From Asterias amurensis (lineage: Eukaryota; Echinodermata; Asteroidea; Forcipulatida; Asteriidae): 64,000 nt of DNA. The stretch spans positions 16,288,181 to 16,352,180 of the forward strand of contig NC_092657.1 of the NCBI RefSeq assembly GCF_032118995.1, given 5' to 3'. The notes beneath the pieces are model-generated. The model was not told where the DNA came from. It did not search any database and was given only the letters and a program-made list of their open reading frames with translations. The translations under genes and the position numbers were made by a program. Shown here piece by piece: positions 31,501 to 40,723 of the stretch; position 1 is the first letter of the stretch; every line of letters starts with the position of its first letter.

Positions 31501-33555
31501 CAACCTCTCGAAATCTAAACGCACACAACTTCGTGTGACAAGGGTGTTTTCTTCTTTCATTACTATCTCGCAACTTTGATGACCGATGGAGCTCAAATTT
31601 TCACAGGTTTGTTATTTTATGCATATGTTGAGATACACCAACTGTGAAGGCTAGTCTTTGACAATTACTAATAGTGTCCACTGCCTTTAAATACATTATT
31701 TAACCTCATTATGTTGACCACAGATGCATGCAAGAAGCCGGGGCTTGGTTGTGATATCTTCGACTACTGCCAAGTCAAAAGTGATGGTGAGCCGGAATGC
31801 AAATGTAACATCCGGGCATGCAGTGACATACTGATCGGCTCTGGGGTGTGCACCATCGACCCGCAGGAGAATAATGCCAAACAAACCTTCAACAACGAGT
31901 GAGTAGGTTTTTGTTATGAGTAGAAGTCTTGGTGCGAGACGTTATTACAAATGTCACTAACTTAAATCACGCACAAACAGAAGTAGCCTGGTGCCAAATT
32001 TGTATCCGTGAATAAAGGCAGGTATTGGGTTTACAGACACAGCGATTTCATTGGATACAAGTGATTTTATTTGGGATAAACAATCATCAACAACGAGTGA
32101 GTCAGGTTACTTTTCTCAGTAGTAATCTTGGTACGAGACGTAATTACAAATGCAAGTAATTTAAATCATGCACAAACAGAAGTAGTCTGGTCCACAGTTT
32201 TTATTCGTGTATAAAAAGTTATTGTGTTCAGCCGTGTCATTGGATACAATTATTTCATTGGATAAACGCTGGTCGACCATTGGTTGACTACTGTGGTCGA
32301 CCAGTACACCAGGACTATGAGTGCGTTTTGGCGACCCCAACCAAAAACTGTTTCTGACGTCATAACCAAAACGGTAACCGAGCTCACAACTCGGTTATCG
32401 TTCAGTCTGAACAGCAGAACCAACGACCAACAACCGAAACAGTTTTTGGTTGGGGTCGCCAAAACGCACTCAAGGTTTCTTTCTGTTTAATGCTCCCAAA
32501 AGCATTTGCCCTCTTTATAACTTTGTTCATTTACGGCTCTTGGGTTGTGCTCAATGAGCATGGCCCAAGTTCATGGCTCTGCTTACACCGAATTCTGCGC
32601 TTACGCTCACGATTCCCCGCCTACGTGCAAGCGCCAATTTTCTGCGCTATCCTTGTAAGCATTATAATGCCTAGTAACGTGGAGTACGCACGCGCAGAAG
32701 CCAAAATGTGCCGCCAACCCGTGAAATACGCTTACCGTATAATTACCTGCTTCCGTATAAGCACCGATTATGTGCTTACGGTAGCAGAGCCATGAAGTTT
32801 GACCGGGTTTTGTTTGGTCGCGCGGTTGCTGGACGTCATTATCGGAAATATGTAGTACACCATCTAACTTCTATTTTTTGTTTTTCTTCAGCTGTCTGTT
32901 TGTGAATGAGCAGTGCAAGCGTCGACAAGAAGGAAAGAACAAACTTGAGAGACGTCCAATTCTGACATGCGCAGGTAAAGTTGGCATGACGTAATCACAG
33001 ATCTGGGCCCAATTTCATAAAGCCTGTTAGCACACGAATTTGCTTAGTTCGACAATTCTTCCTTGGTAAAAACTTAATTACAAAGCAAATTTCCGTTTGT
33101 TGCATATTGCTTGAACTGGTATTCAGCTGTTGTTTGCTAAATCTTGAATATCACTTGGAAATTTGGTCGGTAATCCTGTTTTTACCAAGGAAGAATTTCA
33201 TGCTGAGCAAATTTTGTGTGCTTACAGGCTTTATGAAATTGGACCAAGAATTCAGTGTAAACATTTATTTTGCAACGTCACAAACTATGGAAAGCAATGA
33301 AAAAAAAATAATAATAATGAAAATCGCTACTGTTGGTAACAACGTTACAATTATTCCAAAATTGTGTTGGTTTCTGAAAGTTTGTATATACTCAGTACAT
33401 TGTTTGGTAGATACGTGCTCCATATAAGACTTCGATATTATTAACGCAACAATTTTGTTTAATATAATGCAATTTTCACAAATTATTTTACAGTTGAGAT
33501 TGAGCCGAATCTGGGCGGTGGTGGGCTCCATGGATGGAGGATGTCTGGGATCTAA
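28496..33555 (+). CDS. Secreted IGFBP-N-like plus Kazal-like protein (5 exons)
   Basis: Exons 28496-28585, 29856-30042, 31724-31898, 32892-32974 and 33494-33555 join in frame (phases 0, 1, 2, 1) to 198 residues, with GT-AG borders. Residues 1-19 are a signal peptide (MKVFFALTIWLLVGSVNA, cleavage before SHS). The mature protein has 20 cysteines. Residues 29-108 have the CxCxC, GGExxGEC and CxxGLxC pattern of an IGFBP N-terminal domain. Residues 118-177 read CKC, VC, TFNNDC, QC and a last C, the Kazal order, with an insert of about six residues before TFNN. Domain order matches IGFBP7/HTRA1-type proteins. Such proteins act outside the cell, binding growth factors or proteases; the real partner here is unknown. 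The short tail (EIEPNLGGGG) has no domain. Poly(A) signals AATAAA lie at 33884 and 34129. Confidence 0.75.
28630..28891 (+). mobile_element. S1-like SINE, body and tail
   Basis: GCAGAGTGTGGGTTCGAATC (B box), CTCCACCCAAGGGTAAATGG and GCGCTATATAAAAACATAA tail. The head is missing; it joins a P1 end at 28637. Confidence 0.7.
28892..29855. other. Intron 1 of the IGFBP/Kazal-like gene, unclear content
   Basis: 28940-29240 is rich in AATTCGAATT-like text with weak inverted matches (TTCAATTTAGC and GCTAAATTGAA), perhaps an old foldback. The rest has nothing recognised. Confidence 0.35.
29856..30042 (+). CDS. IGFBP/Kazal-like gene exon 2
   Basis: Residues 31-92 plus one base: QELCECNPPR through ECFCACGGEVDGECLVD and CIHGLHCAAG. 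Acceptor aaacag, donor gtacga. Confidence 0.8.
30193..30565 (-). mobile_element. P1 MITE, first of four joined end to end
   Basis: Left end worn (GGTAATTGTCAAAGACC); ends GTGTCCGCTGCC-TTAA at 30565. Confidence 0.8.
30565..30936. mobile_element. P1b MITE, second of four joined
   Basis: TTAA-AGGAAAGATACACG to GTACCCTCCCT-TTAA. Shares both TTAA borders with its neighbours. Confidence 0.85.
30936..31297 (-). mobile_element. P2 MITE, third of four joined; best P2 copy
   Basis: TTAA-AGCCATTATACACTTTCGG to GTGTATAATGGTT-TTAA; centre ATTCTCGCTATCGAGAAT. Confidence 0.87.
31297..31690. mobile_element. P1 MITE, fourth of four joined
   Basis: TTAA-AGGCAGTGGACAC to GTCCACTGCCT-TTAA. Ends about 35 bp before the exon 3 acceptor. 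Confidence 0.87.
31724..31898 (+). CDS. IGFBP/Kazal-like gene exon 3
   Basis: Residues 93-150 and part of 151: end of the IGFBP-like domain (CKKPGLGCDIFDYC) and the first half of the Kazal-like domain. Acceptor ccacag, donor gtgagt. Confidence 0.8.
31888..32275 (+). repeat. Tandem duplication of exon 3 end, donor and intron
   Basis: Text around CAACAACGAGTGAGT, GAGACGT-ATTACAAATG, GCACAAACAGAAGTAG and CATTGGATACAA occurs at 31888-32083 and again at 32084-32275, about 85% alike by eye. The second copy keeps the donor sequence. Confidence 0.75.
32318..32473. mobile_element. MITE with near-perfect 36-bp inverted ends
   Basis: TGAGTGCGTTTTGGCGACCC at the left and its complement at the right, continuing through CCAACCAAAAACTGTTT. 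The centre has GGTAACCGAGC and CTCGGTTATC. About 155 bp, no coding capacity. Confidence 0.85.
32892..32974 (+). CDS. IGFBP/Kazal-like gene exon 4
   Basis: Residues 151-178: DCLFVNEQCKRRQEGKN through PILTCA, closing the Kazal-like domain. Acceptor cttcag, donor gtaaag. Confidence 0.75.
33004..33246. mobile_element. Foldback MITE (GGGCCCAATTTCAT family), copy 2
   Basis: TGGGCCCAATTTCATAAAGC to CTTTATGAAATTGGACC with TTCCTTGGTAAAAAC arms. Confidence 0.8.
33365..33443 (+). mobile_element. S1 SINE tail only
   Basis: GAAAGTTTGTATATACTCAG and TTTGGTAGATACGTGC...ATATAAGACTTCGATATT, as in the end of 6138-6548. Confidence 0.65.
33494..33555 (+). CDS. IGFBP/Kazal-like gene exon 5
   Basis: Residues 179-198 and the TAA stop; a Gly-rich short tail with no conserved motif, so this exon is the least certain. 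Confidence 0.6.
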
Positions 33556-33643
33556 GTCTTCATCGACTGCTCTCTGAGTATCCAAGAAAGAAGTCAACTT
33601 ATATTTATTAAAATATCTATACGTCTTTAGGTTTGGGGTATAT

Positions 33644-33790
33644 TTAAAGGCAGTGGACACTGTTGGTAATTACTCAAAATAATTATTAGCATAACAAAAA
33701 ACAACCAATGGTGAGCTGTTGATGGTACAAAACATATCTTTAACTCGTTACCAAGTAATTTGTTATGCTAATAAGTATTTTGAGTAGGCC
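33644..33790. mobile_element. P1 MITE with a large internal loss
   Basis: AAAGGCAGTGGACACTGTTGG joined to CTCGTTACCAAGTAATTTG...ATTTTGAGTA; the middle 250 bp is gone. Confidence 0.65.
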
Positions 33791-33883
33791 TAGGATGTAA
33801 TTATAAAAAGAGCCAAGTAAACTGACCAGAGTAGCTGAGAATCTTTGACAGCAGTAATTGCTAATAATGATTCTGTTTTTGCC

Positions 33884-34134
33884 AATAAATAAGGTGACAG
33901 CCTAATTCAACGGAAGAACACATAAAATCGTATATTTACTGGAGATTGCACTGTCTAATTCTTATCAACTTTTGATATGATGAATAGCGGCACATCTCAA
34001 TGTCAACTTTCCCATACGACTAGAGTGCAGTATCTTGCCTGCCAGAATACCCAAAGTATGTACAAGGTCACACTTATTTTAAACAAAGTTCACATGGTCT
34101 ATAGGCTTTTTTTGTTATTTTTGTTTCAAATAAA
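33884..34134 (+). terminator. Poly(A) signals after the IGFBP/Kazal-like gene
   Basis: AATAAA at 33884-33889 and 34129-34134, plus one near 34186. The 3' UTR would be about 330 to 650 bp. Which one is used cannot be told. Confidence 0.4.
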
Positions 34135-34428
34135 ATTTGATTAATCATTATATTAATTTTTGTGTTCTTAATGATAAAAATAAAACTCTTTGGTTATCAG
34201 TGTTAAATAGAGCAACCTCGTTCCCAGGGGTCCCAAAATCAAATGCATGCCCAATTTGAATTAAATAGCGCACCACATGGTACGAAGGACATTCAACTTA
34301 ACACATTATACCCGTGAACAGGGTTCATAATCCAATAGCGCCACTTATCGTTGAGCAAATTGTCATGGCAACTTTAGCAGGCAATTTGGTATACATGTTA
34401 GCATATTTTACATGTTAGCAAGACAATT

Positions 34429-34567
34429 GGGGACTTTCCAACGCTAGGTGGCAGCAGACTTAACGGGTAAATTTCCATTGTTTACGTAGTTCTGAACATG
34501 AGCATAATTCTGAGAACAATGGCTTTACTCGGTAGTTCTGCTGCCACCTATCGTCACAGAAAGCCTC
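34429..34567. mobile_element. Foldback (GGCAGCAGACTT family), uninterrupted
   Basis: GGGGACTTTCCAACGCTAGG, GGCAGCAGACTT and the inverse TTCTGCTGCCACC. Reference for the nested copy at 24199. Confidence 0.7.
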
Positions 34568-35197
34568 CTATTAGGCGGCCAGCCGGTGCGTTCATCATCA
34601 ATTTACTTAATACGTCATTCATTTTCATGCAGAAACCATAGGAAGGTTAGCACGCCTTTTCGTGTGCTTACGGTAAGCAGCGCTATGAAACGGAAATCAC
34701 CCAGTAAGCACACAGTCGGCCCGTAAGGCATGTCTTCTTCAACACTGAGCCCTGGGCCCAATTTCACAAAGCCTGTAAACACAAAACTTGCTTAACACCT
34801 GGGTAAGCAGAAACATGTTAACACAGGTTGTCAGCAAACATTACATTCAGTTTGCATTGTCGTGGCTGGTGCCCACTCAAATATTGCCTAGCAATTTGCT
34901 TGGAAATTGTTCAAGCAGTTTTTTTCTGCTTGAAGAGGAATAAATTATTAAAGAATATTGATTAATAATAATATTGAGAATCATTTACATTTGGCATTAT
35001 GTACTTATGACAAACGTAGTTTTTATTTGACTTGATTTTGGTATCTTATAAGAGGTAAATAAATTATTGCTTATCTAATTCGAGTTGAGTCATTAAAGTG
35101 GGAATAGTGGCAATAACAATTCATATTGAATCGTGTTTTTTTTTTTCTTCTTCAAGTTTTACAAAACCGTCCTACAATAATATATTTGTCCAGGCCC
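34568..35197. other. Intergenic DNA with one foldback scrap
   Basis: A partial GGGCCCAATTTCAC unit at 34753-34798. Otherwise AT-rich, nothing recognised. Confidence 0.4.
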
Positions 35198-35308
35198 GGG
35201 GAACTATTCACAGTATTCTTTCCCCCGGTGCAACCCCGGAGAAAACGGCCAATCTACCCTTGATCTATCCCGGCAAATGGGCATACCCGGGGAGTATTAA
35301 ACTCCACT

Positions 35309-35746
35309 GGGCCCAACTTCATAAAGCCCGCAAGCACAAACATTTGCTTAGCATGAAACGTCTTCATTACCAACCAAGATTATCAACGATAATATTTTAA
35401 TTTGTTGCATATTGCTTGTTACTGGCATTCAGCTGTTGTTTACTTATCCTGAAATTACAGCCCGGTTCATACTTCCTGCGAATGCGAATGCGAAGCGAAT
35501 GTTGACGTCACAAAATTGGCAACGATTTTCGCAGCAGTTGCCCCTCCGATCAACTCACTTGCGAATATCGCTGCGAAGGGATAGTTGTGACTTCAAATTC
35601 ACGTAAAATTCGATTCGCATTCGCATTCGCAGGAAGTATGAACCGGGCTTCACGCGGAAGTTTGGTTGGTAATCCTGTTTTTATTAAGGAAGACATTTTA
35701 TGCTAAGCAATTCTTTGTGCTTACAGGTTTTATGAAAATAGGCCCC
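35309..35746. mobile_element. Foldback MITE (GGGCCCAATTTCAT family), middle layer
   Basis: GGGCCCAACTTCATAAAGC to TTTATGAAAATAGGCCCC, split at 35459 by a third element. Confidence 0.75.
35460..35650. mobile_element. Foldback MITE (TTCATACTTCCTGCGA family), inner layer
   Basis: AGCCCGGTTCATACTTCC and its exact inverse GGAAGTATGAACCGGGCT; internal GCGAATGCGAATGCG against CGCATTCGCATTCGC. Confidence 0.85.
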
Positions 35747-36000
35747 GGTGTGGAGTATGGGTAAGCGGTTAAACACCCGGGTATTCTTGAAACGTGCAAC
35801 CGGAACCCGGTGGAATAATTTTAAGAACATAGGCGGGGACAGAGTGAAAGTGTGCCGGGGGTTACCATGGGGTTAATTACCCGTGTTCGTCCTGAAAAAA
35901 AAAAAAAAAAAAACGCCACACACCGGGGTCGACTCAGGGAAGCTAAACGAACGCACCTATCATAATCAGTAATCCCTTAAGTAGGATTTGAAACTTTGCA

Positions 36001-36253
36001 TGGTGGAGATAAGATATAGAAGAGTTTGCGGTAACACCATGTAATAACAATCTCTAAATGAGTTGGGGTGGTTCTGAAAAGAACCGTTGGGTTAACTCGA
36101 CGTTTCGATCAGTATGCTCTGATCGTCTTATTCTCCAGAAGACGATCAGAGCATACTGATCGAAACGTCGAGTTAACCCAACGGTTCTTTTCAGAACCAC
36201 CCCAACTCATTTAGAGATTGTTATTACATGGTGTTACCGCAAACTCTTCTATA
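36001..36253. repeat. Near-perfect 250-bp palindrome with GAAACGTCGAG
   Basis: Both arms run from TATAGAAGAGTTTGCGG through GAGTTGGGGTGGTTC and AACTCGACGTTTCGATCAG to a centre near 36128. The arm GATCAGAGCATACTGATC followed by GAAACGTCGAG resembles stem II and the GAAAC core side of hammerhead-like ends found in Penelope-like elements; the CTGATGA part is not present. Confidence 0.7.
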
Positions 36254-37040
36254 TACAGTAATCCCTTATAGCGTATTTTTCCCCCAGGAAAGATGAGGCC
36301 ACTTGGCATTAATGGGCGTGTTGTACCTTCTTTCTCACATGGGCGCATCCAACCAAGCTCTACTTGTATATGTGACTCTCTCTATTGTTTTCTTTACACT
36401 CGGTGCACCATTCTATTTCCTGTAAACAGACGTAGACAAAATCAGGTGTTGTCACGTCTTCGCTTGAATCATTATCTTAATTAAATTATAAAACAAATAA
36501 TCACAGGACAATACTTCAAAACAAACAATATTAAATGAAATTTAAAATGGCTTTAAATAAACAGCTATGCCTCAAGATCATGACATGTGATCTTAGATAA
36601 TAGATGGAATACAACAAAATGCAAATAAAACTTAGCCGATGTAACGGAAATGTTTTAAAGAACAAATACTTATTAATAGCAACTCTTGTCAAATAAACTA
36701 CATGGGTATAGTACAACAAAAAAATAATGAACTTGTATTTGAAAACTAAATTGAGACAAATCTTTAGTCCGGCAATCAATCAATTCCATTAAATCTCTAA
36801 CAATCTCGAAATGAATAAAAATAGAATCAATAGTGGTTGAAGATAAGCACCAGTTTACAATAAAGAACATGAGTGATGATTTTTAGAAGGAAAATGTATG
36901 AAAATAAACCAAAAGATTATTACCTGAAACAGACGAAGACAAAAATAGGTGTTGTCACATCTTCGCTGAAATCATTATGAAGGTGGCGGAAGCGCGTGAA
37001 ATTGGAATGCTGTTCAAGAGAGGGCGCTTCTCTTGAATAT
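36254..37040. other. Intergenic DNA with a 55-bp direct repeat
   Basis: TAAACAGACGTAGACAAAAT with GGTGTTGTCACGTCTTCGC at 36423-36480 recurs with few changes at 36925-36980. Nothing coding recognised. Confidence 0.5.
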
Positions 37041-37382
37041 TTAAATGTTACATAATAAGTAAGTGCAATAAAAATAATATTGGGGGGTACAATTTATATG
37101 ACTGTCACAAATATAATTGTTGCATAAGTACATGTGTCTCCATGCCAGCTCCATATTCCGTCTTCCGTCTTTGTTCACACCGCCACCAGTGAGTGGTAAA
37201 ACACGCCACTTGATGCTAGTGGGAATACAAACACGCTTAGAAGTATGTTTACCGTCGCCGCGCTCCCTTCCGTCGGCTTGAGAAAGCCCGCTATTAATTT
37301 GCCACGAGGAGAAAGAATCTCCGGCGGACAGAATTCCTTGGGACACCATAATTTGATCGCACAATCTGAAAAGCATTTTCAT
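37041..37382 (-). other. Uncharacterised 113-codon open frame
   Basis: Minus-strand frame beginning MKMLFRLCDQIMVSQGIL, with a GC-richer middle than its surroundings (37140-37340) and a basic stretch. No domain recognised. It could be an exon, part of a UTR or chance. It is listed because base composition changes here. Confidence 0.2.
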
Positions 37383-37561
37383 GCAGAATTGTTTGTCGGA
37401 TTGAAATCATATTGAATTTCTTCTTCTCTAAAACCACTTTTCCCATTTAAAATATATTTTAAATTATCCTGTAGTGTCCACCATACCTAAAAAGGGGGTA
37501 ATGGCTTTATAACTCTGCATACTGCCAAACTGCGCATACTGCCTGCCACTGACTGTACGTT

Positions 37562-37860
37562 TTAAAGGGAAGGTACACTATTAGTAATTGTCAAATACCA
37601 GTCTTCTCACCTGGTGTATCTCAACATTATGCATAAAACAACAAACCTGTGAAAATTTAAGCTCAATTGGTCATCGGAGTTGGGAGAAAATGATGAAAGA
37701 AAAAACATCCTTGTTGGACGAATCTGTGAGAAATCACCTCTTTCTCAAAAACTACGTTACTCCAGAGGGAGTCGTTTCCCACATTGTTTTATACCATCAA
37801 CAGCTCTCCAATGCTAGTTACCAAGTCAGTTTTTAAGTTAGTATTTGTACCTTCCCTTTA
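37562..37860 (-). mobile_element. P1b MITE with an internal loss
   Basis: TT-TTAA-AGGGAAGGTACAC to GTACCTTCCCT-TTAA; the central hairpin is missing. Confidence 0.8.
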
Positions 37861-38019
37861 ATAACAATTCTAACTGTGATTGTTGGCGCAAACAAAAGCA
37901 GCACTCAAGCGGATTAATTTTGATCTACAGCAGCCTCGGTGATGACGTTCAGAGTGAAATTATCTCCACGAAGTGATTGATGTTTCCTTTTTTGTATAAT
38001 GGCTGTTGTTTTTCTTTCT

Positions 38020-38540
38020 GGCCAAATCAAAGCAGCGGAGCTGCATAGGCGCCACAATCGAAGCGTGAACAATTCATGAAATACATACAAAATATAGTTT
38101 TACTAAGAGCAAATAAGGTTTGGACTCACCGCTTGGGGGAAAGGAGATGACAATCAATATTTTCCTATATGTATTGGAGTGTATTGAAGGAAACGTCATA
38201 TCAAAGACGCAGTCAATATTTTTCTTCGCGAGCTACAATTTCAAAAGAAGGAAATCAATTGTCCAGCCATCGTCAAAAACACAGCTAGTATCGCTTGTGG
38301 CTGATGTTGGTTGGTCATTGACAACTTAAGAAACCATCGTGGCGTGTGAATGGTCAGACCACAGTTGGTGTTCATGTTTATTCATAAGGCATCGTTGGCG
38401 TTAGCCAATGAAAGTGTGCGCATTTCAGCAGGAGAAATCAAGATCCCGGGTGGTTGCGAAACAGAAATAGGAGATATAACAACTCGTCTGCGATGCAATC
38501 GTTTGGGTCGACTTTGTCTCTCTGAGAAGAACAATTAAAT
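38020..38540 (+). promoter_or_regulatory. Conserved upstream block of lectin 1
   Basis: Core at 38395-38535: GGCGTTAGCCAAT (CCAAT at 38405), TGTGCGCATTTCAGCAGGAG, then GAAACAGAAA at 38458 (fits the IRF-element form GAAANNGAAA), then GTTTGGGTCGACTTTGTCTC. The same order recurs at 48170, 59985 and 62755. CCAAT is 605 bp before the lectin ATG. Confidence 0.55.
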
Positions 38541-39009
38541 TTGTATGGAGAGCTGAATCTTATCTTATATCGTGTAAACTGCCGTTGGATGTTCATCTTC
38601 GCTGAATTGTTCATATATTCACATACATTTGTCAGTAACAACCAGTAGTTATACAACTACTGATCCCAGTTGGGTATTCTCCTTCGTCAACTCTTAGACA
38701 GAGAATAGATAGGCACAAGGCACCAGTAGGAATACACAGCCTGCCTAAATACAACTCAATAGGACATCTTTCTCAATTTCTAGACTTCCACGAGTTTTCA
38801 AGAAGTCAAAACTGCAACCAAACGAACAACAATGAAAAATATGTAGCTATCGGAAACATTAACCTGGGAAAACTTATCGTGTGTCAACCTCAAATACTCA
38901 AATTCGTACCAACTGGCATGGAAAGAGAAAGACGAATCATAGTTTTGTAGGTACACTCGTATAATGTGAGCTACTGTTATTCGCCAGCTTGCCCATTTAT
39001 AACGTCGAT

Positions 39010-39519
39010 ATGTATGTTGTGCTCTTCGTATTGTTTGCTGCCTTTCTAGAAAGCTGCTATTTTGGACTGATCACATCTGGAGACCCGCAATGCTTTACAT
39101 GTATTTATGATAACTCATCATGCCCGGAGTCTTGGCATTACTGGGGAAACTCATGCTACAAGATCACTGAGCCGAGATTTACCTGGTCAGATGCTAAAGA
39201 CGAGTGTAGAAACCTGGGTCGTGTTCTGGGTGTACCAAGCTCCAATCCAGAAAACGAGTTTACAGCACAATTATCTGAGGGGGTAGTATGGATCGACTGT
39301 AATGATCGAGAGGTGGAGGGGAGATGGAAGTGCAAAGAGGGTAACGTGGAGGTCGCTTACAGAAACTGGAACTATAACGAACCGAATAACCAGGGAGATG
39401 AAGATTGTGCTGCCTTCTATACTACGTGGTGGGGAAGCCGGAAATGGAATGATTTGGAATGCAGCAGACTAGAGAGAGCGCTTTGCAAAATGGCTGGCAG
39501 ACCAGTCCTTCAAGTGTGA
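39010..39519 (+). CDS. C-type lectin 1, secreted, EPN/WND type
   Basis: One exon, 169 residues. The ATG at 39010 starts a hydrophobic signal peptide (MYVVLFVLFAAFLES); no ATG lies further upstream in frame. The C-type lectin domain spans about residues 38-160: CPESWHYWGNSCYKI opening, WIDC at 94-97, EPN at 124-126, WND at 146-148. Cysteine pairs expected are 38/49, 66/159 and 133/151, with a family-specific extra pair 97/108. EPN with WND is the calcium-site 2 pattern of mannose-type lectins, so mannose/GlcNAc-type sugar binding is predicted. It is the only intact copy here with a perfect WND. Probable role: secreted recognition of microbes or glycans, inferred from the family. A DNA transposon lies 130 bp after its stop. 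Confidence 0.9.
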   Translation: MYVVLFVLFAAFLESCYFGLITSGDPQCFTCIYDNSSCPESWHYWGNSCYKITEPRFTWSDAKDECRNLGRVLGVPSSNPENEFTAQLSEGVVWIDCNDREVEGRWKCKEGNVEVAYRNWNYNEPNNQGDEDCAAFYTTWWGSRKWNDLECSRLERALCKMAGRPVLQV

Positions 39520-39647
39520 AAAAGAACATCAAAAAAGCTTCGAGACCTTGTACTTATTTGAAATTTGGGGGAAACGGAAGACAAATACTTACATGTACGA
39601 TGACGGAAATGTTTTGAGAAGAGTCTCATGAGGCACAATTAAGTTAA

Positions 39648-40723
39648 GCCCTTTTCACACTACAGAGCCATTTCCCGGGAAATCGACTCCCGGGAAAATC
39701 CCGGGAGTTTAACCCCACCGCCACCCCAGCAACCGTTCTCACTATCCCAATTTGGTAACTCCCGGGAGTACTATTTCCTAGGAATATGCACGGTCGTTTC
39801 ACACTTACGATCAAACCCCAAGAAATGTGGTAAACAGGTCAGCCCATGCGGAAGTTACAATGTTGAAAAACAAAACTATTATCCTACCGACCTATAGTCT
39901 TTTTTCCCAAGGTTTTCAGTTTTTCTGCAATGGGCAGGGGTCCGTTCATATCCAGCTTCACGCAGGCAGGCAGTCAATTTTGAGAAAACTTTCCCGTTTC
40001 TTGTAGGCCTATCCCATCTAGCTGTTTTTGGACTGCATCGTCGGCCAAAAATGCAACTAGTTTCAAAATTTCATTATCACTCCATCGGTCACTTCTACCC
40101 ATCGTAAGAAATTGAGCAACAAATTGAACTAAAATATTTACTGTCAGGTGGTAGACAGCAATGTCGATCGAAAAACTCCAATCTGACTCTGGACAACAAA
40201 AGTCCACCAACGGCCAAGTACATGTAAATAAGAAATACCATACACACATGGCGTGTGTACGAGTAGGAAGCTTGTTCACGCTAACTATTTTTATTCTATT
40301 CCATATTCCATTCACGTGGTAAATTTTTTTAATTCATATATTTATTTGTAAATTACTGATGTAATTCACTCTATTTCGTACCTAAACGTAAACACTTTCA
40401 GAAGGAGAAAACAAAAAAGGGCTATTGTTACCACGCGAATTATTTGGCGCGCTATTTTTGACGTCTGTGACCTTTCGAGATTAATGACGTCTCAACACAG
40501 TGGAAGCAAAAGGTGGGGTAAGTTAAACCCGCTTTCGTTCCCACTAGCTGCTTTTCCCGGGAAAAACGTTTTTCCCCGGGGTTAACTCCTTTAACCCTAC
40601 CCCTTAACTGGGTAAATTATTTCCCGGGAAAATGTTATTTCCCGGGAAATGTTTTGTAGTGTGAACAGATCGACTAACATTTCCCGGGAATTTCCCGGGA
40701 AATACCTGTAGTGTGAAAAGGGC
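39648..40723 (-). mobile_element. DNA transposon, GCCCTTTTCACACTAC ends, Myb/SANT-like scrap
   Basis: Inverted ends: GCCCTTTTCACACTACAG at the left and its near complement CTGTAGTGTGAAAAGGGC at the right, followed inward by many TTCCCGGGAA palindromes. On the minus strand 40102-39974 reads MGRSDRWSDNEILKLVAF, a Myb/SANT-like start as in the DNA-binding partner proteins of PIF/Harbinger elements. No transposase. Superfamily unproven; a target duplication is not clear. Confidence 0.7.

Larger units (their letters stand above)
35198..35961. mobile_element. Three-layer nest: outer CCCGG-rich element
   Basis: The outer layer has repeated CCCGGGG/CCCCGG text (GGCCCGGGGAAC, ACCCGGGTATTC, AACCCGGTGG) on both sides of the nested pair, and ends in the right arm of the GGGTGCGTTCG family (GAAGCTAAACGAACGCACC). 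Outer borders uncertain. Confidence 0.5.
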
